Positions 33,389-44,399 of a stretch of 64,000 bases of DNA are shown here, piece after piece; the stretch's first letter is position 1, and each line of letters begins with the position of its first letter. The DNA comes from Topomyia yanbarensis (Eukaryota; Arthropoda; Insecta; Diptera; Culicidae): positions 210,522,361-210,586,360 of the forward strand of contig NC_080671.1 in assembly GCF_030247195.1 (NCBI RefSeq). The letters are read 5' to 3'. A program made the translations under genes and the position numbers. Under the pieces are notes generated by a model. The model saw only the letters and a list, made by a program, of their open reading frames with translations. It was not told where the DNA came from and made no database searches.

Positions 33389-34490
33389 ATTTGAATCACA
33401 CTATCAGTTGAATCAACAAAATGATTGTTGAAACTATCGACACTATCTTATTGATCGAACGTCGTGAGCACGATTAATTCAACAACATACTGTTGTTGAA
33501 GCAACAAATAATATAGAAGACGATTATTATTGAAATGTTTGCTTTGTTTTCAATAAAAATTAAAATAATGTTTGGTTCATATATTTTTTTATTACATAGG
33601 TATTTGGTTCTTTGACCAGTAAATTTTTTTTCATAATTCTAGCAATGTCCTGAAAGTTAGAAAGATAATGTAACCTTAAATATACTTTTTTTAAAAAATT
33701 GGCACTTACCCAGAGAGTATCCTTGATGTTAATAAGGTTGTAACACTAGCGCCCCACAATTGTCCAGTATGTTGTGACTGGGCAGCAAAGCCTGTCGAAA
33801 CAAAAAGTTCACATTTAGCAAAAAAATCTAATAGATACCGCCGTTTTAAGTTTGTTTTCTTATACTTACATGTATGCTGAGGAAAAAAATGATACAAAAT
33901 ATGCACAATACACGCTGATTTGCTACTATGCAAGACCAGCATAAAATGAAATTTGGTTGAAGTAGAAATAATAATGTTAGTTCAATAATAAAACAATGTA
34001 TACTCAACAGTCAATGGGTTTTGAATCAATGATATAGTGGTGATTTAATTCAAAAATGAATTGTGTTGGTTTAAGCGTTTGAAATTTCGCTGCGTGAAGT
34101 AGTGAATTTTTTTAGTTCTATCATTTTGAGAAATAAAAAAACTTTCGGTACAATTAGGCTACTGCAGACTTAACAAAGCAGCATTAAATGTTATGCAATA
34201 GAGTTAACAATAATGTATTTCCTGTAACAATTCATCTGTAGCAGTATTATGGAGTGACATCCTCAAGCAAGGATGCAAAATGCCTACCTTTTCTGCGGCT
34301 GTATTTTTTCTGCCTACATTCTCATTTCTCTTTTGACGCTGCTGTCGTTCGCTATTGCAGGACGCCCAGTGCAGTACGGCACACAGTGGCACGACTTAGA
34401 ACAAAAGGTGGACTAAAGTCCAAACTTTTCCGTATCGGTTCATATAGGACGTCTTTATGTAATTTTGGTACGCTGAATTCGTTTTCGATA
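33389..34490. other. Unassigned DNA
   Basis: No gene. Near 33390-33530 the words TTGAATCAACA and TGTTGTTGAA occur in both orientations, suggesting a small inverted-repeat relic. Short frames up to 104 codons lack recognisable domains. Confidence 0.4.
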
Positions 34491-34499
34491 TTAAAACAT

Positions 34500-35520
34500 T
34501 TCAAAAATAAACATTTACTATTCATTAGGGTGTCTCAAAAAATTTTTTTTTTTCTAAATCGTTCTTAAAATTTGTGTATATTAATTTTCGTGTGCTAAAC
34601 CGTTTTTGATATTAATATCTGCAAAAAAAATTATTATACATTAGGGTGGCTCAAAAATAATTATTTTGCTGTGAAGGTTAAAAAAATTTTTAAAGACATT
34701 TTTGTACGCTGAATTCTTATGTTGGTTATAGAAAATAGAAATTAACTTTACATTCATTGACCATTACAACACAATCATCAATAGAGCAAATAACATGCTT
34801 GGATTTATAAAGCGTTTTAGTTACAATTTTAATGATCCATATACAATTAAAACATTATACATCTCGTATGTAAGGTCAATACTGGAATATTGTAGCATAG
34901 TTTGGTCACCTTTCTCAATCACACATGAAGAAAGAATAGAATCAGTACAAAGGCAATTTTTATTGTTTGCACTTCGCAAAATAGGTTGGACACGATTTCC
35001 TCTCCCATCTTATAAAGCTCGCTGTATGCTCATTAACATCCAAACACTAAAAGAGCGCCGAGAATATGCAATGGTTTCATTTCTAAACGATATCATTTCG
35101 TGTCGTATTGATTCAGTCGAACTTCTATCTAAACTTAATTTTTATATGCCTTCCCGGCAGTTACGAATCCGAAATACATTTATAACAAACAATTATCGTA
35201 CAAATTATGCCAAGTTTGGACCATTAAATCAGATGATGGCAACTTACAACAAGCACTGCGAAGCTATTGACTTAACAATGACAAAAAGCAAATTAAAAAA
35301 ATATTTCAATTCTATTCGCTTATAAAGAACATCCTAAAGTAGTGCTATGTAAACCAGATAGTGTTTAGTTTAGTTATTAGTATTTTATGTTTTAAGTGTA
35401 TACTATATTTTATCGTTGTAACAAAACGGTCTACTCTTGTTTGACGACAATAAATAAATAAATATTTATTAGAGTGGCTTAAAAGTAAATATTTTGTCTT
35501 TTATAAAGATTTCTTTCAAT
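34500..35520. repeat. TTAGGGTGGCTCAAAA repeats interrupted by a LINE tail
   Basis: ATTAGGGTGTCTCAAAAAAT near 34526, ATTAGGGTGGCTCAAAAATA near 34642 and TTAGAGTGGCTTAAAAGTAA near 35468 are related units of a short tandem repeat. The LINE fragment 34752-35458 separates the second and third. Confidence 0.6.
34752..35458 (+). pseudogene. 5'-truncated LINE, C-terminal reverse transcriptase
   Basis: From about 34756 the frame reads into the ATG at 34795 and stops at 35323-35325. It encodes the last ~190 residues of a non-LTR reverse transcriptase: SYVRSILEYCSIVWSP, ERIESVQRQFLLFALR and, near the end, NYRTNYAKFGPLNQMM. It parallels the fragment at 19677 motif by motif but is clearly a different, AT-richer family. 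The 3' UTR ends AATAAATAAATAAAT. The catalytic domain is absent. Confidence 0.82.
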
Positions 35521-37190
35521 TGTAATTTTGGAATTTATTTTCCGTATTGAAACGAATTGATTCTCATTATGTGGCTTTAGAAATGACTATATTATTTTTA
35601 AGGATGAAATAAGATGTGATCGATTAATTTTGGAACGTTTAATTCATTAGTGGGTTACTTGGTATGAAAACTCCATTTTTTTCATTTTCACAACAAACAT
35701 TTTGAGCGTCTTAGTGGAATATTGATTACATTCACTAATCAACAAGATGGTTAACGATTTTGTTTTCGCAGGTGTGTTTTAAGTTGCTTATATTGCTTAT
35801 TTCATACCTTAAATTAAAATAAATCCAAAATCCTTTTTTCGCGTTAATGGTTCATTTAAAAATGGTCTTATTTTATTAGGGTAATATCGCATACCTTTAA
35901 GCTATATCAGCGCTATGCAAACTCGAAAAAAAAGTCTTATCAAATGACTAGAACTCAACTGTGTTCACTCAATTTGACAGTTATTGCGTAAGTTAGCAAA
36001 CATAGTTCATGAAACATTTTATGACACATTTCAGATGGTTGAAAATATTGACTGAATTTTAAACATTCTTAATTCCTTTACCACTTAAAAACCATACTTC
36101 CCATTCGGCTCCTTACTCTTGATCACTAGTAAAACCCTTGTAGATCATGCTCTAAATGCTATTATTGCTGTGCATAAATTAGTGTCATTATTCTAGTCAT
36201 AAAGTGAATATTCAAATTAAATATCAGTAATAACCATGCGTCTCCATTCACAGTTTTTTCAAATTTTGACTGCTTATCGCAAGTTTTCGCAAAACTAGCA
36301 TAGGCTCATTTTAAAGAGAAAATGAAAAGCTTTCGAATGAGCATAGTGTGATCGCGGGCATTCACGGGCGTCGTTGTTGTTATCGCTTTAGAAGTTCGAA
36401 TTCAATAAAAATTCATGACAAACAGTTATCTAAACACTGACTAAACCAACTAGTGACTTATTTTTGGCGATTTTACGATGTAATTTTATCACACGGATTA
36501 TTTTGGTGAAGTAACGCAATTCATAAAATCAACCGTTTCTTTGAAAAACGAGAATAACCGTATGTAGTTCCTATGGTCAAATAATGCAAAAAACACTTGA
36601 GTTATGCCCTTCAAAAAGCTGTCAAAAATTCATTTTGCATTCAAATCACCTAAAATCTCGCGAAAATGTCTCTAATGGCTCAGTTGATACGAGAAAAATA
36701 CTACTGAGAATATCGCATAACCTTCATATATGGACTTAAGTCCGGGCTCGTCCCACTGTAAGCAAAGCAGCCGCGGCAGTCTGTAAGCAAAGCAGTAACA
36801 TGACAAAGAAATACTGCCGCAGTACAGCCACCAGACGCGGGCGGTACAGCTTCTCTTTCCTTATTTTACACTTTTTAATATTTTTAATCTATTCAATATT
36901 TTCAATCAAAAACGACTACAATAAATGCGGTTCGTTTACGCCACGACCGGCATCATCGCTTTCGTGTGTGGGCCTCTCCCTTTGACTATGCAGAGAAAAA
37001 TGTACAAAGCGAGAGAACAAACTTTACTACGCCACACTCTCACCGAGCAGTCGGAGTACAGCAGCAAAACAAAAATGTATTCTACTGCTCCACGGGAAAA
37101 TGTACTCGGTATGGCTACCGTTCTGGCATGAGCTGTAGTGATGCGTCGCTGTAGCGGGCTGTACGGCTTGTGCAAATGTAAATATACCGA
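35521..37190. other. Unassigned DNA, short repeats near 36740-37160
   Basis: No gene down to 36730. CTGTAAGCAAAGCAG occurs twice (36758, 36781). CAGTACAGCC and GGCTGTAC words near 36820 and 37160 are inverted and might bound a ~340-bp MITE. The small frames here are not gene-like. Confidence 0.4.
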
Positions 37191-37293
37191 AAAAAATGTA
37201 GTTTACCAGTACCTTTGGCATCCCTGTCCTCAAGTGGATGATAAATCAAGGTTCAAAGTTCGTCAGGAATCTTCTTGTACTAAATATTAATTT

Positions 37294-37554
37294 TTAATTC
37301 TTTTGTTTATGAGGTGGTTTCTTGTTATTCTTTCTAAGCTCAGTTTTTCTTTGATTCTCTTCCTTTACTTTCCTGTTTTCTTCAGTTTTCGCCTTGTGGT
37401 ATTCAACCGTTCGGCGCAATGTTAAAACAGCAGGACTACGTCGCTTGAATCGCGATGTTCTTGTTCGTGTGAGTGTTTCAGGCGATTCTAGGAATTCAGC
37501 AAGCACACTCTTATTATCATTATTTAGCTGTGATATGTCTCTTAGATTTGTCAA
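37294..37554 (-). other. Minus-strand frame, 86 codons, very basic (not recognised)
   Basis: Encodes a Lys/Arg/Glu-rich peptide (RTSRFKRRSPAVLTLRRTVE, then a charged helix-like tail with many KTEEN/KEEN words). It could be the end of a transposase or nuclear protein exon, but no family is recognised and no upstream exon is visible. It may be chance. Confidence 0.15.
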
Positions 37555-38020
37555 GATATAGCGTCGAATTCAACAAATTCGAACTACAAATGTTCTTCAA
37601 CATGGATTTCAGAAGTCTTCTCTTTGGTCATATTATGGTCTTCAATGAAATGTTTCTCAATCGTTTGATTTTCGACATCCATTGGTTTGAACATTTTCAA
37701 ATAATTTGACCAAAAAGAGCAGGCGACCTACCGTTACGAAATTTTTCACTTTTTCATTATTCTAACTCCATAAACAAATAGCTGTCAAGAAAGAAAATCG
37801 AGGGATGTCCAAAATAAGTTGATATCCATTTTTTAAGACATATTGTGAACACCATTTATTTAGATTTTTTAGATTAAACATTACAAAGAAACCTTTTCAA
37901 ACACGTAACATGCATAATACCAAATCAGACAAACTAATTAAATCGATAAAAAAATATTATAATTGTACATTTAAATCCAATTTGAAAATGTATCATTTCC
38001 ACCGGTTCCTCTTGGCTATT
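37555..38020. other. Unassigned AT-rich DNA before the LINE
   Basis: No gene seen. It contains the likely insertion flank of the minus-strand LINE. Confidence 0.4.
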
Positions 38021-38024
38021 TTTT

Positions 38025-38330
38025 TTCCATACGTTTATTTGACACGGCATTTGCAAAAGCTTTTTACGCCAGTTTCTTTTTTTACATAGCACGTTACAAA
38101 AATCCTTAAGACTAATTTTAACTATACTAGTAATTTGTCTAAAACTAACACTGAAATCACTTTATTGTTTGCTTTTTTCCTTACATTGTTATATTTCATA
38201 ATGATCTAGTATTTTTTGTATTTATTTACTTTTTTTCTGTTTTTTGTCTAAATTTAAAAACTGAATATTCTAGGACACTTTAATTGGTGAATGATTAGCC
38301 TTGGATGAGAGTATGAGGAGATGAATTTAA
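38025..38330 (-). other. 3' UTR of the I-clade LINE
   Basis: AT-rich, no frame. On the minus strand it ends with TTTGCAAATGCCGTGTCAAA and TAAACG before an A-run. The exact terminus is a judgement from the base composition change. Confidence 0.5.
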
Positions 38331-41300
38331 TTAAATTTTGACAGACGCTGTTTTTAGAAAATGATAGATAAGTTCCATGTATAGAGGATCGCGATACGCC
38401 AGGATGTCTCTAACAGGAACATGGATTGGTCTTCCTCGGACTTGTAAAGAATCTACTAATTGTGATCTGGCTTCACGATATTCAGTGCAGGACCAAACAA
38501 CATGCTCAATGTCATGGTAACCCTCTCCACAAGCACAATGATTACCCTCAGCGAGCCCAATACGACGGAGATGCGCATCTAAAGTATAATGATTGGACAT
38601 GAGTCTTGACATCACACGGATGAAGTCCCGACTTACATCCAATCCTTTGAACCATGCCTTCGTTGATACTTTAGGGATAATTGAGTGTAGCCATCGTCCC
38701 ATATCTCCATTGTCCCAAGATGTTTGCCAACTAGCAAGTGTCCTCTGTCGAGAAGCGCTGTAAAATTCATTGTAAGCGATGGGTCTTTCATATATGTCAC
38801 CATCTAGTGCACCAATCTTGGCTAAATTATCAGCTTTCTCATTTCCCGCAATAGAGCAATGGGCGGGGAGCCACACTAGGGTAAATTTATAACATTTTCT
38901 TGTTAGGTTACTCAGAGATTCTCGTATCTTCCCCAAAAAGAATGGATCTTGATTATCAATCCTCTTTGAGCGTAGAGCTGCAATTGTGCTGAGACTATCA
39001 GTGAGGATAAAGTAATGGTTCGGGGATAAAGTATTAATTATTTGCAAACTATAGTGAACTACTGCTAGTTCCGCTATATAAACAGAGGCGGGTTCTGCAA
39101 GTTTGAGAGAAATTGAAAAATTATTGTTGAAAATACCGAAACCAGTGGCCTCACTGATTCGTGACCCATCAGTGTAAAACATTTTAAGGCAGTCTATGTG
39201 TTGATATTTACTTGTGAACATTTTAGGGATCTCCCGCGAGCGTAGATGATCCGGAATTCCACGAATCTCTGCTTGCATGGACGTGTCGAAGAATAAAGTG
39301 GATTCAGGAGTATCTAGTATATTGACGTATGTGGGAACATACCTAGCAGGCGTTATTTCTTGTGACATGTGATTGAAATACACTGTCATGAATCTGGTTT
39401 GGGGTTGGAGCTCAACAAGTCTTTCAAAATTTTCAATTACCAGTGGGTTCATAACCTCACATCGAATAAGTAAACGAGAGGAGAGATCCCAGAATCGGTC
39501 TTTTAAAGGAAGAACTCGCGCTAGTACTTCAAGACTCATCGTATGGGTCGACTGCATGCAACCTAAGGCAATTCGTAAACAACGATACTGTATCCGTTCC
39601 AGTTTAATAATGTGAGTGTTCGCAGCTGAACGGAAACAGAAGCACCCATATTCCATTACTGAAAGTATTGTTGTTTGATACAATCTTATCATGTCACTTG
39701 GATGAGAACCCCACCATGATCCAGTTATTGTTCGCAGAAAATTTATCCTTTGTTGGCATTTCGTTATTAGATATCTAATGTGGCCTCCCCATGTGCCTTT
39801 AGAATCGAACCAAATTCCAAGGTATTTAAAAGTCAGGACTTGGGCTATCGTTCTACCAACCAACTGGAGCTGAAGCTGAGCCGGATCACGCTTCCTTGAG
39901 AAAACGACCAACTCTGTTTTCTCCGTAGAGAAATCGATGCCCAGTTTTAAAGCCCAAATTAATAAATTATCCAAGCTATCTTGCAATGGTTGTTGTAAAT
40001 TTATAGCTTTTGGTCCTGTGGCAGAAACCACCCCATCATCTGCAAGTTGTCTTAGAGTGCATGGGCTGACAATACAATTATCAATGTCATTCACGTAAAA
40101 ATTATAGAGAAGGGGGCTTAGACAAGAGCCTTGTGGGAGGCCCATGTAACTTATTCTGAGTGTCGCTAAATCGCCATATGAAAAATGCATGTGCTTTTCT
40201 GACAATAAATTGTATAGATAATTATTTAATATCGGTGAAAGACCACATTGATGTAGCTTCTCCGAGAGAACATCAATGGAGACTGAGTCGAATGCTCCTT
40301 TTATGTCTAAGAACACAGACGCCATTTGTTCTTTTTTTGCGTAAGCGAGTTGGATTTCCGACGAAAGTAGCGCCAGGCAATCATTCGTTCCCTTTCCTCT
40401 CCGAAAACCAAACTGGGTATCTGAGAGCAAGCCGTTCGCCTCAACCCAATTGTCGAGACGTCGTAGGATAATTTTTTCCAACAATTTCCTGATGCAGGAT
40501 AGCATTGCAATCGGTCGATACGAGTTACGATCGGAGGCTGGTTTTCCCGGTTTTGGAATGGCGATAACTCTCACTTGTCTCCAGTCACGCGGGACAATAT
40601 TCTGCTCAAGAAACTTGTTGAATAAATTCAACAAGCGTCTTTTTGCTAGGTCAGGCAGATTCTTCACCAAGTTGAATTTAATTCTGTCTAGTCCCGGAGC
40701 ATTATTGTTGCATGAGAGGAGTGCAATTGAAAATTCCATCATTGTCAAAGGCGAATCTATGAAATCGTTACTTGTGGGAGCATCGCGAATGATTTTCTGC
40801 GCAGGAGCAGAATCTGGACAAATTTTCTTGGCAAAATTAAATATCCAACGATTCGAAAAATCTTCGCTTTCATTAGTCACGTTACGATTCCTCATTCTTC
40901 TGGCTGTGTTCCAAAGAGTACTCATTGATGTTTCTCTTGACAAGCCATCAACGAAGCGTCTCCAATAACTAGACTTTTTGGCACGACGGAGACTGTCAAA
41001 TTTGTTTTGCAAAATGAAATAATTTTCAAAGTTCTCACGTATACCCCCTTTCTGTTTCATAATTTCTTTGTAGGCAACTTGTTTAGCTTCATATGCATCA
41101 GAGCACTCTTTGTCCCACCAAGGATTAGGGGGCCGTCTATTTATTGTCATTCCAGGATTGCATTTCGTTTGGGCTTGTTCTGCTGCTTCAATAATTAAAC
41201 CCGCTAGGAATTCATATTCTTCGGTAGGGGGTAGCTCTTCTGTCGAAGCAAGAGAAGTGGAAATTAATGTTTCGTATGTTTTCCAATCAATATTTCGTGT

Positions 41301-42062
41301 TAAGTCATAAGGAACATTGATTGAATTCGTAAGGCCTAATTCACTGTTAATTGAAACAACGATTGGCAAATGATCGCTACCGTGAGGATCAGGTACAACC
41401 TTCCACGTGCAATCTAACCGAAGTGATGTCGAGCACAGAGATAGATCTAATACACTTGGACGTGCAGGAGGTCTGGGGATGCGTGTTGTTTCGCCAGTAT
41501 TTAAAACTGTCATATTAAATTCGTCACAAACATTGTATATCAAAGAGGATCGATTATCATTGTAGAGGGAACCCCACAATACTCCGTGCGAGTTGAAGTC
41601 TCCCAGTATCAGACGCGGAGCAGCCATGGATTCCACTACCTCAAAAATTTGACATTGTCCAATTTGAACTTTGGGAGGTATATATATAGAAGCGATAGAC
41701 ATGTCTTTGCCTTTAATATTCGTTTGGACTGCTACAGCCTCAATGCCAGCAATCATGGGGATGGTAATTCTATAGAAAGAATAGCACTTTTTAATTCCTA
41801 GAAGCACTCCTCCATATGGGGTGTCTCGGTCTAGGCGAATAATGTTGAAATCATTTAAGTTGAAATTAATGTTTGAGGTAAGCCATGTTTCACATAGAGC
41901 AAAAGCATCGCATTTTAAATTATGCAGTAAAATTTTTAAAGAATCAATTTTTGGTATGATACTTCTGCAATTCCACTGTAAAACAGTGATGGAGTCTTTC
42001 ACCTTAGGAGTTGAATTAACCATTGAAGGATATAATTGCTGCAAGGATGGGCCATTGAGCAA
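38331..42062 (-). CDS. I-clade LINE ORF2 protein (endonuclease, RT, RNase H)
   Basis: 1243 residues, uninterrupted. It would nick target DNA and reverse-transcribe the element RNA at the nick. Domains: endonuclease/exonuclease/phosphatase fold (about 8-235; QWNCRS, CETWL, LGDFNSHG, GSDHLPIV); reverse transcriptase (about 470-745) with LDIKGAFDS, Asp at 586, and LADD at 673-676 where most LINEs have YADD or FADD; RNase H (from about 963; FYTDGS with Asp 965, TDSLST, LPAHCSIAGNEKADNLA); and a C-terminal CACGEGYHDIEHVVWSC zinc-like motif. As I recall, related mosquito elements also read RQLADDG, so LADD is probably a family trait. ATG 42062 overlaps the end of ORF1 by 47 nt in the +1 frame. Confidence 0.9.
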   Translation of the reverse strand: MLNGPSLQQLYPSMVNSTPKVKDSITVLQWNCRSIIPKIDSLKILLHNLKCDAFALCETWLTSNINFNLNDFNIIRLDRDTPYGGVLLGIKKCYSFYRITIPMIAGIEAVAVQTNIKGKDMSIASIYIPPKVQIGQCQIFEVVESMAAPRLILGDFNSHGVLWGSLYNDNRSSLIYNVCDEFNMTVLNTGETTRIPRPPARPSVLDLSLCSTSLRLDCTWKVVPDPHGSDHLPIVVSINSELGLTNSINVPYDLTRNIDWKTYETLISTSLASTEELPPTEEYEFLAGLIIEAAEQAQTKCNPGMTINRRPPNPWWDKECSDAYEAKQVAYKEIMKQKGGIRENFENYFILQNKFDSLRRAKKSSYWRRFVDGLSRETSMSTLWNTARRMRNRNVTNESEDFSNRWIFNFAKKICPDSAPAQKIIRDAPTSNDFIDSPLTMMEFSIALLSCNNNAPGLDRIKFNLVKNLPDLAKRRLLNLFNKFLEQNIVPRDWRQVRVIAIPKPGKPASDRNSYRPIAMLSCIRKLLEKIILRRLDNWVEANGLLSDTQFGFRRGKGTNDCLALLSSEIQLAYAKKEQMASVFLDIKGAFDSVSIDVLSEKLHQCGLSPILNNYLYNLLSEKHMHFSYGDLATLRISYMGLPQGSCLSPLLYNFYVNDIDNCIVSPCTLRQLADDGVVSATGPKAINLQQPLQDSLDNLLIWALKLGIDFSTEKTELVVFSRKRDPAQLQLQLVGRTIAQVLTFKYLGIWFDSKGTWGGHIRYLITKCQQRINFLRTITGSWWGSHPSDMIRLYQTTILSVMEYGCFCFRSAANTHIIKLERIQYRCLRIALGCMQSTHTMSLEVLARVLPLKDRFWDLSSRLLIRCEVMNPLVIENFERLVELQPQTRFMTVYFNHMSQEITPARYVPTYVNILDTPESTLFFDTSMQAEIRGIPDHLRSREIPKMFTSKYQHIDCLKMFYTDGSRISEATGFGIFNNNFSISLKLAEPASVYIAELAVVHYSLQIINTLSPNHYFILTDSLSTIAALRSKRIDNQDPFFLGKIRESLSNLTRKCYKFTLVWLPAHCSIAGNEKADNLAKIGALDGDIYERPIAYNEFYSASRQRTLASWQTSWDNGDMGRWLHSIIPKVSTKAWFKGLDVSRDFIRVMSRLMSNHYTLDAHLRRIGLAEGNHCACGEGYHDIEHVVWSCTEYREARSQLVDSLQVRGRPIHVPVRDILAYRDPLYMELIYHFLKTASVKI

Positions 42063-43318
42063 TCAGCTGCTCTAAAAATGTTCTAATTGTTGGGAGGAAA
42101 GCTGAAAGTATACTCTTTAGTGGTTCAGAAATATTGAATGCTTTAAAAATCCAATCAACAATTTCAGAAAATTTCAATAATCCTACCCCCGGCTGAGGCT
42201 CAGAGGAAGTCGAAATTTTATTATTTCCAGTAATGGTGTTCTGTTTGGATTGTACGTTCCCAAAACCGGGTGGAATTGATTTCGGTTTTGAATCGGAATT
42301 TTTCGGTTTTGGGCGCAGTTTATCTATTGGTGGAGAAATTTTAAGGCCCTTGCTTGGCAGCTTGGGAAAAGAAGACTGTTTTCTTTTTCTGGAATTTCCG
42401 GGTAAAACAAATGATGTACCTTCGCACGCTCCGTCAGAGTCAGACTGTTCCGAAAATAGAGATGTGTAAGTGTTTTCTAAGAAGATGGGTTTAGGGGTAG
42501 CATTTTTCAACATTTCTGCATAGGAGCGCTTAGACCTCTCCTTCAAGGATCGTTTAATTTTATCCTCGCGCAATTTATAAATGGGGCATGCAGGGAGCTC
42601 ATGCGAGTTTTCTCCGCACATTAAACATTTTTCTGAATTTTCATTGCATGTATCCTCTTGATGAGAACCCCCACATTTGCCACACCGTGCCTTATTGGAA
42701 CAGTAAGTGGCTGTGTGGCCAAGCTGTTTACAATTAAGGCAATTCATTACACGAGGGATAAAAAGGCGAACAGGGAGACGAATCTTATCGATAATGACAT
42801 AGTTGGGCAGCGCAGACCCAGCGAAAGTCACTCGAAACGAGTCAGACAGTCGATAAACTTTTTTATCTCCTTCGTGTGATACTGAATGCAATTGCTTGCA
42901 TTCAAGTATCTTTACGTCTTTAAGTATGGTGTCTTTGAAACGACCAACCCCATGCTTAATTATGTCATCAACAGTCAAACTCGATTCTGTGATGACCCCA
43001 TCAATTTCAATATACGCTCTATACTCACGCGTAAAAAGCTCGCAAGAAGCAATTGCATTGGCTTGTTTGAGACTACCAACGACAATGCGTATTTTATCTT
43101 TATTAACTTTAACGATCTCTTTTACATCCGAGAATCGCGAAGTCAAATCTTTCGAAATTTGAATGATATTTAGCGCCTTTACGCCTAATGAATACAATCC
43201 ATGGTCCCGTTGACGACTCTGGGTAAATTTTAATTCTACTCGGGTTTACATTTTCAACAGGCTTAGGGGGAGGGTCTGTTACTCGTTCTCCCATCTCTTC
43301 ATCCATTTTACCTAGCAA
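42016..43318 (-). pseudogene. I-clade LINE ORF1 (Gag-like), one frameshift
   Basis: The main frame (43197-42016, 393 codons) starts inside the conserved region. The expected N-terminus (MDEEMGERVTDPPPKPVENV..., ATG 43306 or 43318) is in a different frame, ending TGPWIVFIRRK. The conserved KALNIIQISKDLTSRF resumes in the main frame, so a single-base-type shift lies near 43170-43190. Three CCHC knuckles follow (CLNCKQLGHTATYC, CGKCGGSHQEDTC, CLMCGENSHELPAC), then a basic SLKERSKRSYAEML and a C-terminal hydrophobic stretch. ORF1 binds element RNA in this family. Confidence 0.82.
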
Positions 43319-43449
43319 GAAAAACTATCACAAAAAGGAATGAAAAATATACCTGTTATACCGGTAGAACACACCTCATGTGTTACGTTGTAAACTCGGT
43401 GCCCGTTGTTTGACAATGTGACACTTGCTGTCCTACTTCGTCGCGTTGC

Positions 43450-43830
43450 TTCTTCAGTAGAGAAATAGGCCTACCTGCAACACTTCAAAACTCTCTCCGG
43501 TTAAGCTGCTCGTCGGTATCACCACCACCAGCGCGCTCTCTCCGTTTCCACCACCGCGGTAGACAAATGTGGCTACCTGTGGCTTGCTGCGAAAATCCCA
43601 CTGTCGATGCGGCACTTTTCGGTGCCACTTGTTTTCCTTATTCGTCGTACCACTGCTGCGGTAGACAAATAGAGCAAATGGGTCTACCTGTGACGCTTCC
43701 CCTCTCGTCGATTAGAATTGCTCGACGACACCAATACAAAATATTTTTTCTGTGTGTACAGACACGATCACTGTCGATTTCTGCCACCGTGGTAGGCAAA
43801 TTCGTCTACCCGCGGTTTGCTGTCAAAACA
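43450..43830 (-). repeat. ~4 diverged repeats in the LINE 5' UTR
   Basis: GGTAGACAAAT with CTACCTGTGGCTTGCTG-like sequence occurs at about 43548-43590 and 43650-43700, and more diverged at 43783-43825 and 43458-43485. Spacing is roughly 95-125 bp. A repeated module just upstream of ORF1 could hold promoter elements, as in other LINEs; that role is inference. Confidence 0.6.
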
Positions 43831-44245
43831 CCACTTGTCGAGGATGCCGTTGACCACGCCTCCGACGTATCAACTGTCGACTCACACTTAACAAACTGAT
43901 CTCTCTCTCTCCCACAAAAACGCATACAGCGTCTCGCACTCCGTCACTCTCTCCAGAACAAAACCTTCCACCTGGAGGCACAACCGTCTCGGTCGGTTGC
44001 AAAAACTGTTATGACCTCTTGGCTATCGTTAATACATGAAACGTTTTCGGTGATATTTTTGAAAACTGCTGTAATTGCTGCATCAAACCAAACAAATGCA
44101 GAGAAACTTGGTAGTGTAGGAGGCAAATATATTAACAGGGTCCAAAATATGTAGGGGTTCAAATTAGGTTGGTTACCCTACTTGTTTTGAATTAGGTTTT
44201 ACACCAACCGACATAACCCCACAAAATCAGCCGGATGAATTTCAT

Positions 44246-44366
44246 TTGACAATTCTCGGTGGTTTGTTTACATGGGAGTTATGTGAGTTTGAATGTAACA
44301 GATGGGCACCCGTTGCACTCGAACTCACGCAACTGACAAAGTAAACAAACCACCGCGAATTGTCAA
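44246..44366. mobile_element. MITE, TTGACAATTCNCGGTGG arms
   Basis: TTGACAATTCTCGGTGGTTT with GTTTAC at the left is inverted at 44341-44366 with one difference. Arms continue loosely inward (TGAGTTTGAA / CACTCGAACTCA) and probably outward. Confidence 0.7.
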
Positions 44367-44399
44367 ACATGAACGCCATTCATCATGAGTTCATTTCAT

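Larger units (their letters stand above)
38025..43990 (-). mobile_element. Near-complete I-clade non-LTR retrotransposon
   Basis: On the minus strand: a 5' UTR of ~650 bp with repeats (43320-43990), ORF1 (Gag-like, three knuckles, one frameshift), ORF2 (endonuclease, RT, RNase H) and a ~300-bp AT-rich 3' UTR ending near ...GTCAAATAAACG about 38035. ORF1 plus an ORF2 with apurinic-type endonuclease, RT and RNase H is the I-clade plan. The 5' limit is uncertain, and I could not find a convincing target duplication. Confidence 0.85.
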
